A DNA stretch of 64,000 bases from Pseudoxanthomonas sp. YR558 (lineage in GTDB: Bacteria; Pseudomonadota; Gammaproteobacteria; Xanthomonadales; Xanthomonadaceae). The translations under genes were made by a program, and so were the position numbers. The notes under the pieces are model-generated. The model saw nothing but the letters and a program-made list of their open reading frames with translations, was not told the DNA's origin and searched no databases. The DNA is taken from positions 1,302,001-1,366,000 of the forward strand of contig NZ_FPCI01000001.1 of NCBI RefSeq assembly GCF_900116385.1, in the 5' to 3' direction. Position 1 is the stretch's first letter; every line of letters begins with the position of its first letter. This document shows positions 1-9,053 of the stretch, one piece after another.

Positions 1-3000
1 GCGGTCCTTCGGCGATTCCAGGCCGTGGGCCACGGAGTTGCGCAGCAAGTGCTCCAGCGGCGCAGTCATGCGCTCCAGCACGTTGCGGTCCATTTCGCCG
101 TGCGTACCCGACAGCTGCAGGTTGACCTGCTTGTGAGTATCGGTACCGGCCTGGCGCAGCACGCGGCGGAGGCGCGGCACGATGCCTTCGAACGGCACCA
201 TGCGCGCGCGCATCAGGCCGTCCTGCAGCTCCGAGCTGACGCGCGACTGCTGTTGCAGCAGGCTGTCGTACTGGCGCGACAAGTCGTCCAGTACGCCCTG
301 CAAGCCGCTGATGTCGGCGGCCGATTCGGCCAGCGCGCGGCTGAGCTGCTGCAGCGTGGAGAAGCGGTCCAGCTCGAGCGGATCGAACGTCGGGTCCTGC
401 TTCTCGTGCTCGCGCTGGTAGCGGGCGACGATCTGCGCTTCCGTTTCGAGGTCGAGGCGACGCAACTGGTCGTGCAGGCGGATGTTGGTGCGGTCGAGTT
501 CGGCCATCGCGCCGCGGAACGCGCCAAGCTGCTGTTCCAGACGTGCACGGTAGATGGCGACTTCGCCGGCGTGGTTGACCAACCTGTCCAACAGGTCCGC
601 GCGGACGCGCACCTGCTCCTGCTGGCCCATCGGGAAGAACTCTTCCTCCGCATGCGCCGTCAGGTCCGTCTCGATCGGCGCCGACAACGGCGCCAATTCC
701 ACCGGCGCGGCCGGCGCCTCGCTTGCCACCGGCGCATCCGGCAATTCGATGCCGCGGGCGCGCGCGTTGAACTCGGCGATCATCCCATCAGGGATGGTCA
801 CGGCGCGGCGCGCCGTGACGCGCGCCAACTGGCCGTGCAGCGTATCGAAGCCGCGCTCCAGCAGCTGGATCGCACGACGGTCCAGTTCGGTACGCTGCCC
901 GACGATGGACTCCAGCATCGATTCGATCGCGTGGCCCAGGTCGCCGACGGCATGGATGCCGGCCATGCGCGCGCCGCCCTTCAGCGTGTGAAGGTCGCGC
1001 TGCAGGCTGATGAGCAGCGTGCGGTCTTCGGGCGTTTCGCGCAGCTTGGCCAGCAGGTCGTCGGAGTGATCGAGCAGGTCGTTGCCTTCCTCGATGAAGA
1101 TCTCCACCAGGTCCAGGTCCAGACCGGTCAGGTCGAGGGCCTCTTCCGGCTCCGGCATGTCGGCGGGCGCACTGGTCACGGCAGACTCCTCGGCTTCGGC
1201 GGAGGCGACGACTTCAAGCTCGGCGGGTTCGCTGGTTTCCAGCACATCGGCTGGCGCTTCGGACGCGGCAATGTCGTCGACGACGGCTTCCTCGACGGCA
1301 GCTTCGTCTTCGACAGGCACCGCTTCGACCGCGGCCTCCTCGACGAAGGCTTCTTCCACTGGCGTCGTTTCGGCAACGACGTCCTCGACGGCATCGTCTT
1401 CGGCAGGGGTCGCGTCCGCGACCACCTCCTCGACAGGCTCGGCGACGTCGGTGGCGTCCTCAAGCACGATCTCCTCGATCGCGATCTCTTCAGCCACCGC
1501 AGGCTCGATGACGGCCTCGTCGGTGGCGGCCTCGATCGCCATCTCTTCGACCGCGATCGAATCGTTGGCCCCTTCGGCCACGCGTTCCTCCACGACGACG
1601 TCTTCCGCCGGCGTGGCTTCGACAGCGACGTCTTCGGTAGGTGCGGCCACATCGTTGGCCGGCTCGATCGTATCGGACAGGAAGGCGGGGAGGTCGCCAT
1701 CGACCACAAGCGCGTCGTCGATGGCGGCCCCTTCGGACGCCCCTTCGACAGATGTTTCGCCTGCATCGGCCTGCACGCGTTCACCATCGACCGTGTCGGT
1801 CGCGGTGCCCGTCGCTTCCACATGGGTGCGCGGCAGGATGCGGTAGTCGATGTCGTAGAACGTCACTTCCGGCGACTGCGGGGTCAGCGTTTCGGTGCCT
1901 GCAGCCACGCTCTGTTCGGTGCTTTCGGCGGAGGCGACGTCTGGCATCAGGTCGCCGCCGGCACCGTGCGCCGTGTCGTCCAGGTAAGCCGACAGGTCCA
2001 GCGCGGCGAGTTCGATATCGCTGGGCGCGACCGGCGGCGCGATCGTCGGCATCTGCTCGGTGTAGGTGCCCTGGCGCGCGTCGTCGACGATCTGTGCACC
2101 TTGGCGCTGTTCCGGCAGGCTGTCGCGCAGCGCAACCAGTTGGCCGGCGAGCGAGGCAAACACGGGGATGCGCGGCGAAGGCGCCTGCAACGCGGCCACG
2201 CTGCGGCGGATCGCCTGCGCGGTGTCCGCGATGGCGGATACGCCTTCCGGCGTCGGCGTCTCGCCCGCCGCCAGCAAGCGCTTGACGTACTGTTCGGCCG
2301 CCGAGGTGACTTCGGTGATTTCCGGCACGTCGGCCATCGCCAGCGCACCGTTCATCGTATGCACGGCGCGCAGCAGTTCTTCGTTCACCGGTACCGCATT
2401 GACCTGTGCTTTTAGGAGCCAGGTGTCGACGGTGTCGAGGTGGTTGTCGACCTCCGCTTCCAGGATCTCGCGCAGCACCGCGTCGACGGACGCCGGCGTG
2501 CCTTCGGTTTCCGGTTCGAACACCGCAGGCACGTCCTCGATCGCCGGCGTGGCGATCGCGGCGGGCGCGGGCTCCACAAACCCGGCGCCTTCGTCTTCGT
2601 CCATCACGGTCGGCTGGGCGCTGTAGTACGCCTCTTCGCCGGCGGCCAGGCGATCCGCAACATCCTGAATGCCCGTCAGGTCGGCCGTGACGCCGCCCTG
2701 GCCGCGCAGTGCGGCGTTGAGCTGCGGGAGGACATCGCACGCCAGTTCAAGCAGGGCCTCGACGGCATGGCTCGGCTCACGCGTGCGATCCAGCACGCGA
2801 TTGAGCATGTTTTCGATTTTCCAGCTGAACTCGCCCAGCGTCTTGGCGCCGACCAGGCGACCGCTGCCCTTCAGCGTGTGGAACACGCGACGGATCGGCC
2901 GCAGGCGCTCCAGGTCTTCGGGGTTGCTGCGCCATGCGGGCAGCAACTGGCGCAGGTTGACGATCTCTTCGTCGAACTCCTCGAGGAATACCTCACGGAT

Positions 3001-4716
3001 CTCATCGTCGATGTCGGTGGCGTCGCTGTCGAAGCCACCGATCACCGTCGCAGCCGGCAGCGCGGCGGCCGCCGCGGCGATCTCGTGCCGCAGGTCGGGC
3101 AGCGCTTCCTCTTCGGGTTCGATCGGAGTGAAGGGCGCGACGTCCTCGCCTGTCACCTCGATCTCTGCCGGCGCATCGATCGATGCCGGAGCAGCTTCTT
3201 GGTCCTCGAGTTCGACGACAAAGTCCGTGGCCTCGACGCCCGTGCCGGCCTCTTCGAAGCCGACCGGATCAAAGGCGCTCGCATCGGCCAACACCGGCGC
3301 GGCGTCGATGGGTTCCAGCGTCAGCGCGCCGAATGCGGGAGCACCCGCATCTGCGGCCACCGTTTCGACAGGCGCCGGTTCTGCGACAGCCTGCGCAGGC
3401 TCCGGTTCGACCACGCTCGGTACGGCCGCAACGGCCGCGATCGCGGGCTCGACAGCCGCCGGCGCTTCGGGCGGCAGCGGCCAGTAGCGCAACGCCTCGA
3501 GGCTGCCGCGCGTGATCTCTAGGATGTCTTCGCGGTTGGGCCGGCGCTCGCGCAGCGCTTCCAGGTAGTACTCGAGGCTGGCCATCGCATCGGCCAGGGT
3601 GTCCAGCTGCTGGCCACCGGGCACGCGCTTCTTGCCGATCAGTTCGCCGCTGACGTAACGGCGCACACCGACCACGTAGTCGCCGGCCTGGCCCAGTTCG
3701 AGCATGCGCAAGGCACCTGCCACCTCGTCGAGGAGGCGCGGCACGTCGGACAGTTCGGCGTGATCCCAGTTGGTTTCAATGAACGCGACGAAGCGTTCGC
3801 GTGCACCGGCGAAGTTGATGATGGCCTCCTGGGCCAGCACTTCGACGGTCCGCTGCGACTCCGCGGCGCTGGGGTCGGGGCCGGCATCGCCGGCGCTGCC
3901 CAGCCGGGCGACCTGGTCGTCCAGCGAAGCATCCACGTACAGCAACGCTCCCGCGACGTCGAGCAACGTCCCCTCGTCCGCGGGGCGGCTGCCCGAGACG
4001 ACTTCGCGCAGGGTGTCGCGCTGCTGCATGACCACGTCGCGTGCCACGCCCAGGCCCATCATGCCGAGCGTATCGGCGACGTTACCGAGTTCGGCGACCT
4101 GCGGCTCGAGTTCGTCGGCCGCATTGCCGGTACGCAGATGCAGGTCGAGCGCATCCTTCACCCGCAGCAGCTCTTCCTTCACTGCATTGCCGACGGTATC
4201 GAGCAACTCGCGGTTGCGACCGCTCAGGCTGCTGCGCGCGTGATCAATCTCGGCTTCACTGGGCGTCGCCTCCTCGCTGGCACCGCCCGGGAACAGCATG
4301 CTTTCGTTGAGGCCCGACGCGCCACGCGCGGCACGGATCTCGTTGAGCAGCGGCAACAGCACGATCGGAATGTCGCGATGGCCTTCCTGCAACCGCTCCA
4401 AATAGTCGGGCAGCAGTACGGCGCCGCGCATCAGCGTGGCACAGGCGTCGTCGCGATCGCCCACGCCACCTTCCTGCAGTGCCTTTGCGAGCAGCTCGAG
4501 CTCCTCGGCCACCATCGCGGGCGCATACAGTTCCACCATGCGCAGCGTGCCCTGCACCTGGTGCAGGTAGCCGGCGCAGAATCGCATGCGACTGGTATCG
4601 GCGGGCGCCTCGACGAAGGATTCGATCTCCTGCCGCACCAGGCGCAGGGTTTCGTCCAGCTCGGGCTTCACCCAGCCGAGTACGGCATGGCTCATGGCCT
4701 CGCGCAGCGCACTCAT
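1..4716 (-). CDS. chpA: ChpA/PilL hybrid chemosensory histidine kinase (partial, C-terminus off the left edge)
   Basis: Kinase of the type IV pilus chemosensory (Pil-Chp) system, which takes signals from PilJ through PilI and phosphorylates PilG to control twitching. The window holds the first 1572 codons, in frame to base 1, ending just after the N-box stretch EHLLRNSVAHGLE. The rest of the ATPase, the CheW-like and the receiver domains must lie outside. Phosphotransfer-type helices carry FHTLKGSGR near residue 612, VHTMNGALA near 785 and LHTLKGGAR near 1240; the first segment has a degenerate LHQVQGTLR near residue 50. A stretch of roughly 200 residues, about 970-1185, is low-complexity Ala/Val/Glu/Asp, probably a linker. 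The ATG overlaps a short upstream reading frame. Multi-Hpt architecture is known for Pseudomonas ChpA. Family assignment is firm; the count of working Hpt domains is inference. Confidence 0.95.
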   Translation of the reverse strand, partial: MSALREAMSHAVLGWVKPELDETLRLVRQEIESFVEAPADTSRMRFCAGYLHQVQGTLRMVELYAPAMVAEELELLAKALQEGGVGDRDDACATLMRGAVLLPDYLERLQEGHRDIPIVLLPLLNEIRAARGASGLNESMLFPGGASEEATPSEAEIDHARSSLSGRNRELLDTVGNAVKEELLRVKDALDLHLRTGNAADELEPQVAELGNVADTLGMMGLGVARDVVMQQRDTLREVVSGSRPADEGTLLDVAGALLYVDASLDDQVARLGSAGDAGPDPSAAESQRTVEVLAQEAIINFAGARERFVAFIETNWDHAELSDVPRLLDEVAGALRMLELGQAGDYVVGVRRYVSGELIGKKRVPGGQQLDTLADAMASLEYYLEALRERRPNREDILEITRGSLEALRYWPLPPEAPAAVEPAIAAVAAVPSVVEPEPAQAVAEPAPVETVAADAGAPAFGALTLEPIDAAPVLADASAFDPVGFEEAGTGVEATDFVVELEDQEAAPASIDAPAEIEVTGEDVAPFTPIEPEEEALPDLRHEIAAAAAALPAATVIGGFDSDATDIDDEIREVFLEEFDEEIVNLRQLLPAWRSNPEDLERLRPIRRVFHTLKGSGRLVGAKTLGEFSWKIENMLNRVLDRTREPSHAVEALLELACDVLPQLNAALRGQGGVTADLTGIQDVADRLAAGEEAYYSAQPTVMDEDEGAGFVEPAPAAIATPAIEDVPAVFEPETEGTPASVDAVLREILEAEVDNHLDTVDTWLLKAQVNAVPVNEELLRAVHTMNGALAMADVPEITEVTSAAEQYVKRLLAAGETPTPEGVSAIADTAQAIRRSVAALQAPSPRIPVFASLAGQLVALRDSLPEQRQGAQIVDDARQGTYTEQMPTIAPPVAPSDIELAALDLSAYLDDTAHGAGGDLMPDVASAESTEQSVAAGTETLTPQSPEVTFYDIDYRILPRTHVEATGTATDTVDGERVQADAGETSVEGASEGAAIDDALVVDGDLPAFLSDTIEPANDVAAPTEDVAVEATPAEDVVVEERVAEGANDSIAVEEMAIEAATDEAVIEPAVAEEIAIEEIVLEDATDVAEPVEEVVADATPAEDDAVEDVVAETTPVEEAFVEEAAVEAVPVEDEAAVEEAVVDDIAASEAPADVLETSEPAELEVVASAEAEESAVTSAPADMPEPEEALDLTGLDLDLVEIFIEEGNDLLDHSDDLLAKLRETPEDRTLLISLQRDLHTLKGGARMAGIHAVGDLGHAIESMLESIVGQRTELDRRAIQLLERGFDTLHGQLARVTARRAVTIPDGMIAEFNARARGIELPDAPVASEAPAAPVELAPLSAPIETDLTAHAEEEFFPMGQQEQVRVRADLLDRLVNHAGEVAIYRARLEQQLGAFRGAMAELDRTNIRLHDQLRRLDLETEAQIVARYQREHEKQDPTFDPLELDRFSTLQQLSRALAESAADISGLQGVLDDLSRQYDSLLQQQSRVSSELQDGLMRARMVPFEGIVPRLRRVLRQAGTDTHKQVNLQLSGTHGEMDRNVLERMTAPLEHLLRNSVAHGLESPKDR

Positions 4717-4790
4717 CGGCGGATCCCCGCGGCAACGGCGGAACCGTCAGCCTCGCGCTGCAGGCGGGCGGGATGGCGTAGGAAGTTCAT
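4713..4790 (-). other. Possible 25-residue leader frame coupled to chpA
   Basis: A short frame beginning MNFLRHPARLQ fills most of the 90-base gap between pilJ and chpA. Its TGA overlaps the chpA ATG as ATGA, so ribosomes could pass from one to the other. No ribosome binding site stands out and there is no recognisable family. It may be chance or a coupling device. Confidence 0.25.
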
Positions 4791-4806
4791 GCGGTACGTC
4801 CCGTCC

Positions 4807-6843
4807 TCAGCCCGGCAGCTTGAAGTCGGCGACCGAGCGGCGCAGGTCCGACGCGAGTTGCGCCAGGTGGCCGATCGATTCGGCGGTCTGGCCCGCACCC
4901 AGCGAGGTCTGCGAGGTGATCTGCCGGATCACACCCATGGTCTGGGTGATGTCCAGTGCCGCCGTGGACTGCTGCTGCGCAGCGGAGGAGATGTTCTTGA
5001 TGAGGTTGTTGAGGTCGTTCGACACGCGCTCGATCTCGCCCAGGGCGGTACCCGCGTCTTCGGCCAGGCGCGCACCGGAGACCACTTCGGCGGTGGTCTG
5101 CTCCATCGAGCTGACCGCTTCGTTGGTATCGGCCTGAATGGTCTGTACCAGCGATTCGATGCGGCGCGTCGCGCCCGAGGTGCGTTCGGCGAGGCGCTGC
5201 ACTTCGTCGGCCACGACCGCGAAACCGCGGCCCGCTTCACCGGCCGAAGCCGCCTGCACAGCGGCGTTCAACGCCAGGATGTTGGTTTGCTCGGAAATGT
5301 CGTTGATCAGTTCCACGACCGAGCCGATTTCCTGCGAGGACTCGCCCAGGCGCTTGATGCGCTTTGAGGTTTCCTGGATCTGGTCGCGGATCTGGTCCAT
5401 GCCGCGGATCGTCTCGCGCACTACGCCGGCACCTTCGGTGGCGATCTGCACCGAGCGCTGCGCCACTTCGGCGGACTCGGTGGAGTTCTTCGACACCTGG
5501 TCGATGCTGGTCGCGATCTCGCTGATGCGGTCGGACGCGGTGGTGATCTGGTCGGCCTGGTGACCGGCGGCCTCGGCCAACTGCAACGCCGTGGCCTGCG
5601 TTTCCTGCGTCGACGCCGCCACCTGCACCGAGGTGTCGTTGATCGTCGTCACCAGGTTGCGCAGTTCGTCCACGGCGTAGTTGATGGCGTCCGCGATGGC
5701 GCCGGTCATGTCCTCGGTCACGGAGGCTTTCACCGTCAGGTCGCCCTCACCCAGCGAGCTGATTTCGTCCAGCAGTCGCATGATCGCCTGCTGATTGCGG
5801 CTGTTGTATTCCACCTGCGTCTGGTACCGGACTTCCTGCTCGCGCTGGCGGGTGCGGTACAGCGAATACAACAGGCCGATGATGGAGATCAGCGCCGCGG
5901 CACCGGAGGCGATGCCCAGCCAGAAATTCGGAAACAGGCGCGTGTCGCGCACCGAACCGAAGGCCGAGAATGCCTGGAACAGGTTGGTGCTGTCCTGAAG
6001 CATCTGGCCGGAGCCGTTGGTCAGCGCAGCCGCCGCGCCCTGCGCGGCGAACAGGTTGCGGGAGCTGGCGAGGATCGCGTCCAGATCCTTCTTCATCGTC
6101 GCCCACAACGTCTGCGAGTTCTGCAGCGCGGCCAGCGCCGCGCCGTTGCGGACGGCAGCGATGCCGAGTTCGTTGTTGCCGTTGCGCAGGCCTTCCAGCA
6201 CCTGGCCGAACAGCACGGCGTCGCGGCCCAGCGCGTCACCGGCGGTGGAGGCACCGGCGCCACCGGCGCGGATTTCCGTCACGCGGCGGGCCATGGTGCC
6301 CGCCAACACGACCTGCTGCAGGGCGCTATAGATCTGCGAGGACGGCGCACCGCCTGCCGACATCGCGCGCACCACTTCGTTGAGCTGCGCCTGCAGGCTA
6401 GGCACCTGGGCGGCGAAGCGGTCGGCGTTGCCGGCCAGCGCCAGCACGGCCGCTTCGGACGCGATGATCTGGTCGGCGTTCTTGCCCAGCGGTGCCCACG
6501 TGGCGGCCAGCTTCTCCAGCGGGTCTGCCACGGCGCCTTCGTTGCTGAAGCGTGCCTGCAGGTCGGAGACCGTGGACTCGACCGACTGCTTGGTTTCCTT
6601 GAAGGCCTTGAACGCGGCCGCGTTGCCGGCGACCGCCTCCCGGCCTTGGTTGGTCAGCTGTTGCGAGAGCACGCGCATGTCCGATGCGCCCGTGCTGGCG
6701 CCCGACAGGCGACTGCCCTGGTAGGTGGCCACGCCGGTGTTTGCACCGAACACGATCACCGAGATCGCCAGCAACGCCAGCCAGAAGCTGTTGCTGAAGC
6801 TGCCGATCTTGCTGGCGCTAGGAGAATCCGACGCAGTGCTCAT
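4807..6843 (-). CDS. pilJ: PilJ, twitching motility methyl-accepting chemotaxis protein
   Basis: Inner-membrane chemoreceptor of the Pil-Chp system, 678 residues, close to the usual length for PilJ. A first membrane helix (about residues 20-40, FWLALLAISVIVFGANTG) is followed by a large periplasmic sensing region, then a second helix around residues 305-330, a HAMP-like linker with MRLLDEISSLGEGDLTV, and the cytoplasmic signalling domain. The hairpin tip is visible as EQTNILALNAAVQAASAGE, followed by the RGFAVVADEVQRLAERT stretch of all MCP tips. The gene lies 35 bases downstream of pilI and 90 bases upstream of chpA, so it is surely in that operon. A CAGGGG motif precedes the ATG. Confidence 0.96.
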   Translation of the reverse strand: MSTASDSPSASKIGSFSNSFWLALLAISVIVFGANTGVATYQGSRLSGASTGASDMRVLSQQLTNQGREAVAGNAAAFKAFKETKQSVESTVSDLQARFSNEGAVADPLEKLAATWAPLGKNADQIIASEAAVLALAGNADRFAAQVPSLQAQLNEVVRAMSAGGAPSSQIYSALQQVVLAGTMARRVTEIRAGGAGASTAGDALGRDAVLFGQVLEGLRNGNNELGIAAVRNGAALAALQNSQTLWATMKKDLDAILASSRNLFAAQGAAAALTNGSGQMLQDSTNLFQAFSAFGSVRDTRLFPNFWLGIASGAAALISIIGLLYSLYRTRQREQEVRYQTQVEYNSRNQQAIMRLLDEISSLGEGDLTVKASVTEDMTGAIADAINYAVDELRNLVTTINDTSVQVAASTQETQATALQLAEAAGHQADQITTASDRISEIATSIDQVSKNSTESAEVAQRSVQIATEGAGVVRETIRGMDQIRDQIQETSKRIKRLGESSQEIGSVVELINDISEQTNILALNAAVQAASAGEAGRGFAVVADEVQRLAERTSGATRRIESLVQTIQADTNEAVSSMEQTTAEVVSGARLAEDAGTALGEIERVSNDLNNLIKNISSAAQQQSTAALDITQTMGVIRQITSQTSLGAGQTAESIGHLAQLASDLRRSVADFKLPG

Positions 6844-6878
6844 TTTTCAACCCCTGGAAAATAGCGTGTCGTCCGCGC

Positions 6879-7412
6879 TCAGAGCGCGGCTTGGCGGAAC
6901 TCGGGCGTACGCGCGAGCAATCCCAGCGCGAATACACCCCATTGCTGATCGTCGCTGGCGAAAGCCCGCTCGATGAAATGCGCGTAGCGGCCGTCCGCCA
7001 GATCCCCCGGCTCGACCTGCTGCGATTCGTGGAAGCTGCGCTGGCCGTACAGCTCGTCGATGGTCAGCGCGACGTCGCCGCCGGACTGCCGCATGACCAG
7101 CACGCGCTGACCCTCGTGCAGCACGGTGCGCTCGCCTTCGAGGAACTGCTTCAGGTCCACGACGGGGAACAGGTTGCCGCGCAGGTTGCCGATCCCCAAC
7201 AACCACGGCTGCGCCCCCGGCACCGGCGTCACCGGCGGCATCGGCACGATTTCCACCACTTCCCCGAAGTTGGAAATGAGCCGGCGCTTGCCCACCCGGT
7301 AACCGACCCCGCGGTACTGGTCTTGCGCAATCTCGCGCGCAGGCTGCACCACGGCATGCGCCAGACTGCGGCGCTCGTATTCGGCAAGCGTATCGAACGG
7401 TGTGCGGATCAT
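6879..7412 (-). CDS. pilI: PilI, CheW-like coupling protein
   Basis: Adaptor that joins the receptor PilJ to the kinase ChpA. The protein is a single CheW domain of 177 residues containing LLGIGNLRGNLFPVVDL and RVLVMRQSGGDVALTIDEL. A start six codons upstream (GTG) is possible, but the ATG chosen here has a good GGGGGCGGGCG ribosome binding site in front of it and gives MIRTPFDTLAEYE, the usual PilI beginning. It lies 50 bases after pilG; no room is left for pilH, which sits between them in Pseudomonas. Confidence 0.93.
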   Translation of the reverse strand: MIRTPFDTLAEYERRSLAHAVVQPAREIAQDQYRGVGYRVGKRRLISNFGEVVEIVPMPPVTPVPGAQPWLLGIGNLRGNLFPVVDLKQFLEGERTVLHEGQRVLVMRQSGGDVALTIDELYGQRSFHESQQVEPGDLADGRYAHFIERAFASDDQQWGVFALGLLARTPEFRQAAL

Positions 7413-7462
7413 CGCCCGCCCCCTGTGCACTCAGTACGATGGGTCCCCATGGCGTCAGCCCC

Positions 7463-7864
7463 TCAGGTGCTGACGTGGGCGCGGATGGCGTCGAGGAGTT
7501 CCTCGCGCGTGAACGGCTTGGTCAGGTATTGCTCCGAGCCGACGATGCGTCCGCGCGCCTTGTCGAACAGGCTGTCCTTGGACGAGAGCATGATGACCGG
7601 CGTGGACTTGAAGACCTGGTTGTTCTTGATGAGCGCGCAGGTCTGATAGCCGTCCAGCCGCGGCATCATGATGTCCACAAAGATGATCTGCGGCTGCTGG
7701 TCGGCGATCTTGGCAAGCGCCTCGAACCCGTCCGTCGCCGTCACCACCTCGCAACCCTCGCGTTTCAGCAGGGTTTCCGCGGTGCGGCGGATGGTTTTCG
7801 AGTCATCGATCACCATGACCCGTAGGCCGTTGAGTCCGCCGGCCTGGCCTTCATTCTGCGTCAT
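7463..7864 (-). CDS. pilG: PilG, single-domain twitching response regulator
   Basis: Stand-alone CheY-like receiver, 133 residues, with the acidic pair DD at 20-21, phosphoacceptor Asp64 in FVDIMMPRLDGYQ, and the switch lysine in YLTKPF near residue 114. The stretch KVMVIDDSKTIRRTAETLL-type start (here RVMVIDDSKTIRRTAET) and CALIKNN are near-identical to what I remember of Pseudomonas PilG rather than PilH. It heads the Pil-Chp operon. Much longer frames run upstream on this strand, but they read through the antisense of gshB and tonB and are not real. Confidence 0.94.
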   Translation of the reverse strand: MTQNEGQAGGLNGLRVMVIDDSKTIRRTAETLLKREGCEVVTATDGFEALAKIADQQPQIIFVDIMMPRLDGYQTCALIKNNQVFKSTPVIMLSSKDSLFDKARGRIVGSEQYLTKPFTREELLDAIRAHVST

Positions 7865-7924
7865 TACCTGATTTCCCCATGCGCGCGCGGCTTCATTGAC
7901 GAACTGGCCGCGCTGCGTTGCCTG

Positions 7925-7956
7925 CTTATATCCCCTATCCCGGCGCGGACTGTCAA
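7925..7956 (-). promoter_or_regulatory. Possible promoter of the Pil-Chp operon
   Basis: Read on the minus strand, a perfect -35 box TTGACA (7951-7956) is followed after 20 bases by TATAAG (7925-7930), about 60 bases before the pilG ATG. The spacing is longer than the ideal 17; a poorer hexamer GGATAT lies at 17. Position and the -35 support a promoter; the exact -10 is uncertain. Confidence 0.4.
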
Positions 7957-8107
7957 GCCGCGTCTCTGCGGGCCATTCGGCTGAACGACACGATGCGAAC
8001 TGCGTCTCAATTTCCGGCCATCCACGGAATGCCTCGTTCCGCGGGCGCCGGGAGGGCCGCACGGTGCCGCCTGATACCATCACGCGGTCATCCGCAGAAC
8101 CGCCCCC

Positions 8108-9052
8108 ATGCCGCTGGACATCGTCGTCGTCATGGACCCGATCGGGTCCATCAAGATCGCCAAGGACACCACCTTCGCCATGCTGCTGGAGGCCCAACGG
8201 CGCGGGCACCGGCTGCATTACGTCACCCCCGGCCGGCTGGCCCTGCGCGACGGCCGTGCCTTCGCTGACGTCGCTCCGCTGACCGTGAAGGACGACAAGG
8301 CCGGCTGGTTCACCCTGGGCGAGCCGCACGAGCTCGCCCTCGGCCCCGGCCAGGTCGTGCTGATGCGCAAGGACCCGCCGGTCGACGACCAGTACCTTTA
8401 CGACACCCACGTGCTCGGCATCGCCCAGCAGGCCGGTGCGCTGATCGTCAACGACCCCCAGGGCCTGCGCGACTACAACGAGAAGCTGGCCGCCCTGCTC
8501 TTCCCGCAATGCTGCCCACCGACCTTGGTCAGCCGCGACCCCGCCGCATTGAAGGCGTTCGTCGCCGAACACGGCGAAGCGGTGTTGAAGCCCTTGGACG
8601 GCATGGGCGGACGCTCGATCTTCCGGGTGAAGGCCGGCGACCCCAATACCAATGTCATCCTGGAAACCCTGGTCGGCCCCGGCCACCTGACCCTCGCGCA
8701 GCGCTTCATCCCCGGCATCAAGGACGGCGACAAGCGCGTGCTGCTCATCGATGGCGAACCCGTGGACTACGCCCTGGCGCGCATTCCGCAGGGCGACGAG
8801 TTCCGTGGCAACCTGGCCGCCGGCGGACGCGGCGAAGGCCGCCCACTGAGCGACCGCGACCGCTGGATCGCCGCGCAGGTGGGCCCGGAGATGAAGCGCC
8901 GCGGCATGCTGTTCGTCGGCCTGGACGTGATCGGCGACTACCTGACCGAGGTCAACGTCACCAGCCCGACCTGCGTGCGCGAACTGGACGCGCAGTTCGG
9001 CCTGAACATCGCCGGCCTGCTGTTCGACGTCATCGAGAAGAAGCTGGCCTGA
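8108..9052 (+). CDS. gshB: Glutathione synthetase
   Basis: Joins gamma-glutamylcysteine and glycine with ATP, the last step of glutathione synthesis, in the cytoplasm. 314 residues, the usual GshB length. The N-terminal domain opens MPLDIVVVMDPIGSIKIAKDT; the ATP-grasp part shows VLKPLDGMGGRSIFR, the flexible loop region IPQGDEFRGNLAAGGRGEG, and the metal-binding end LTEVNVTSPTCVREL. One base separates its stop from tonB, so the two are co-transcribed and likely translationally coupled. It is divergent from the Pil-Chp operon. Confidence 0.97.
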   Translation: MPLDIVVVMDPIGSIKIAKDTTFAMLLEAQRRGHRLHYVTPGRLALRDGRAFADVAPLTVKDDKAGWFTLGEPHELALGPGQVVLMRKDPPVDDQYLYDTHVLGIAQQAGALIVNDPQGLRDYNEKLAALLFPQCCPPTLVSRDPAALKAFVAEHGEAVLKPLDGMGGRSIFRVKAGDPNTNVILETLVGPGHLTLAQRFIPGIKDGDKRVLLIDGEPVDYALARIPQGDEFRGNLAAGGRGEGRPLSDRDRWIAAQVGPEMKRRGMLFVGLDVIGDYLTEVNVTSPTCVRELDAQFGLNIAGLLFDVIEKKLA

Positions 9053-9053
9053 G

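Noticed and set aside
1176..1823. 215-codon minus-strand frame, Arg/Ser/Pro-rich
   Set aside because: It is out of frame with chpA over the acidic linker; the repeated codons of the linker produce a mirror low-complexity product.
25..2415. Long open frame of 796 codons on the plus strand
   Set aside because: It is antisense to chpA. The Arg/His/Gly-rich translation has no motif, and the minus-strand frame is open through the whole stretch with clear kinase sequence. GC-rich DNA yields such mirror frames.
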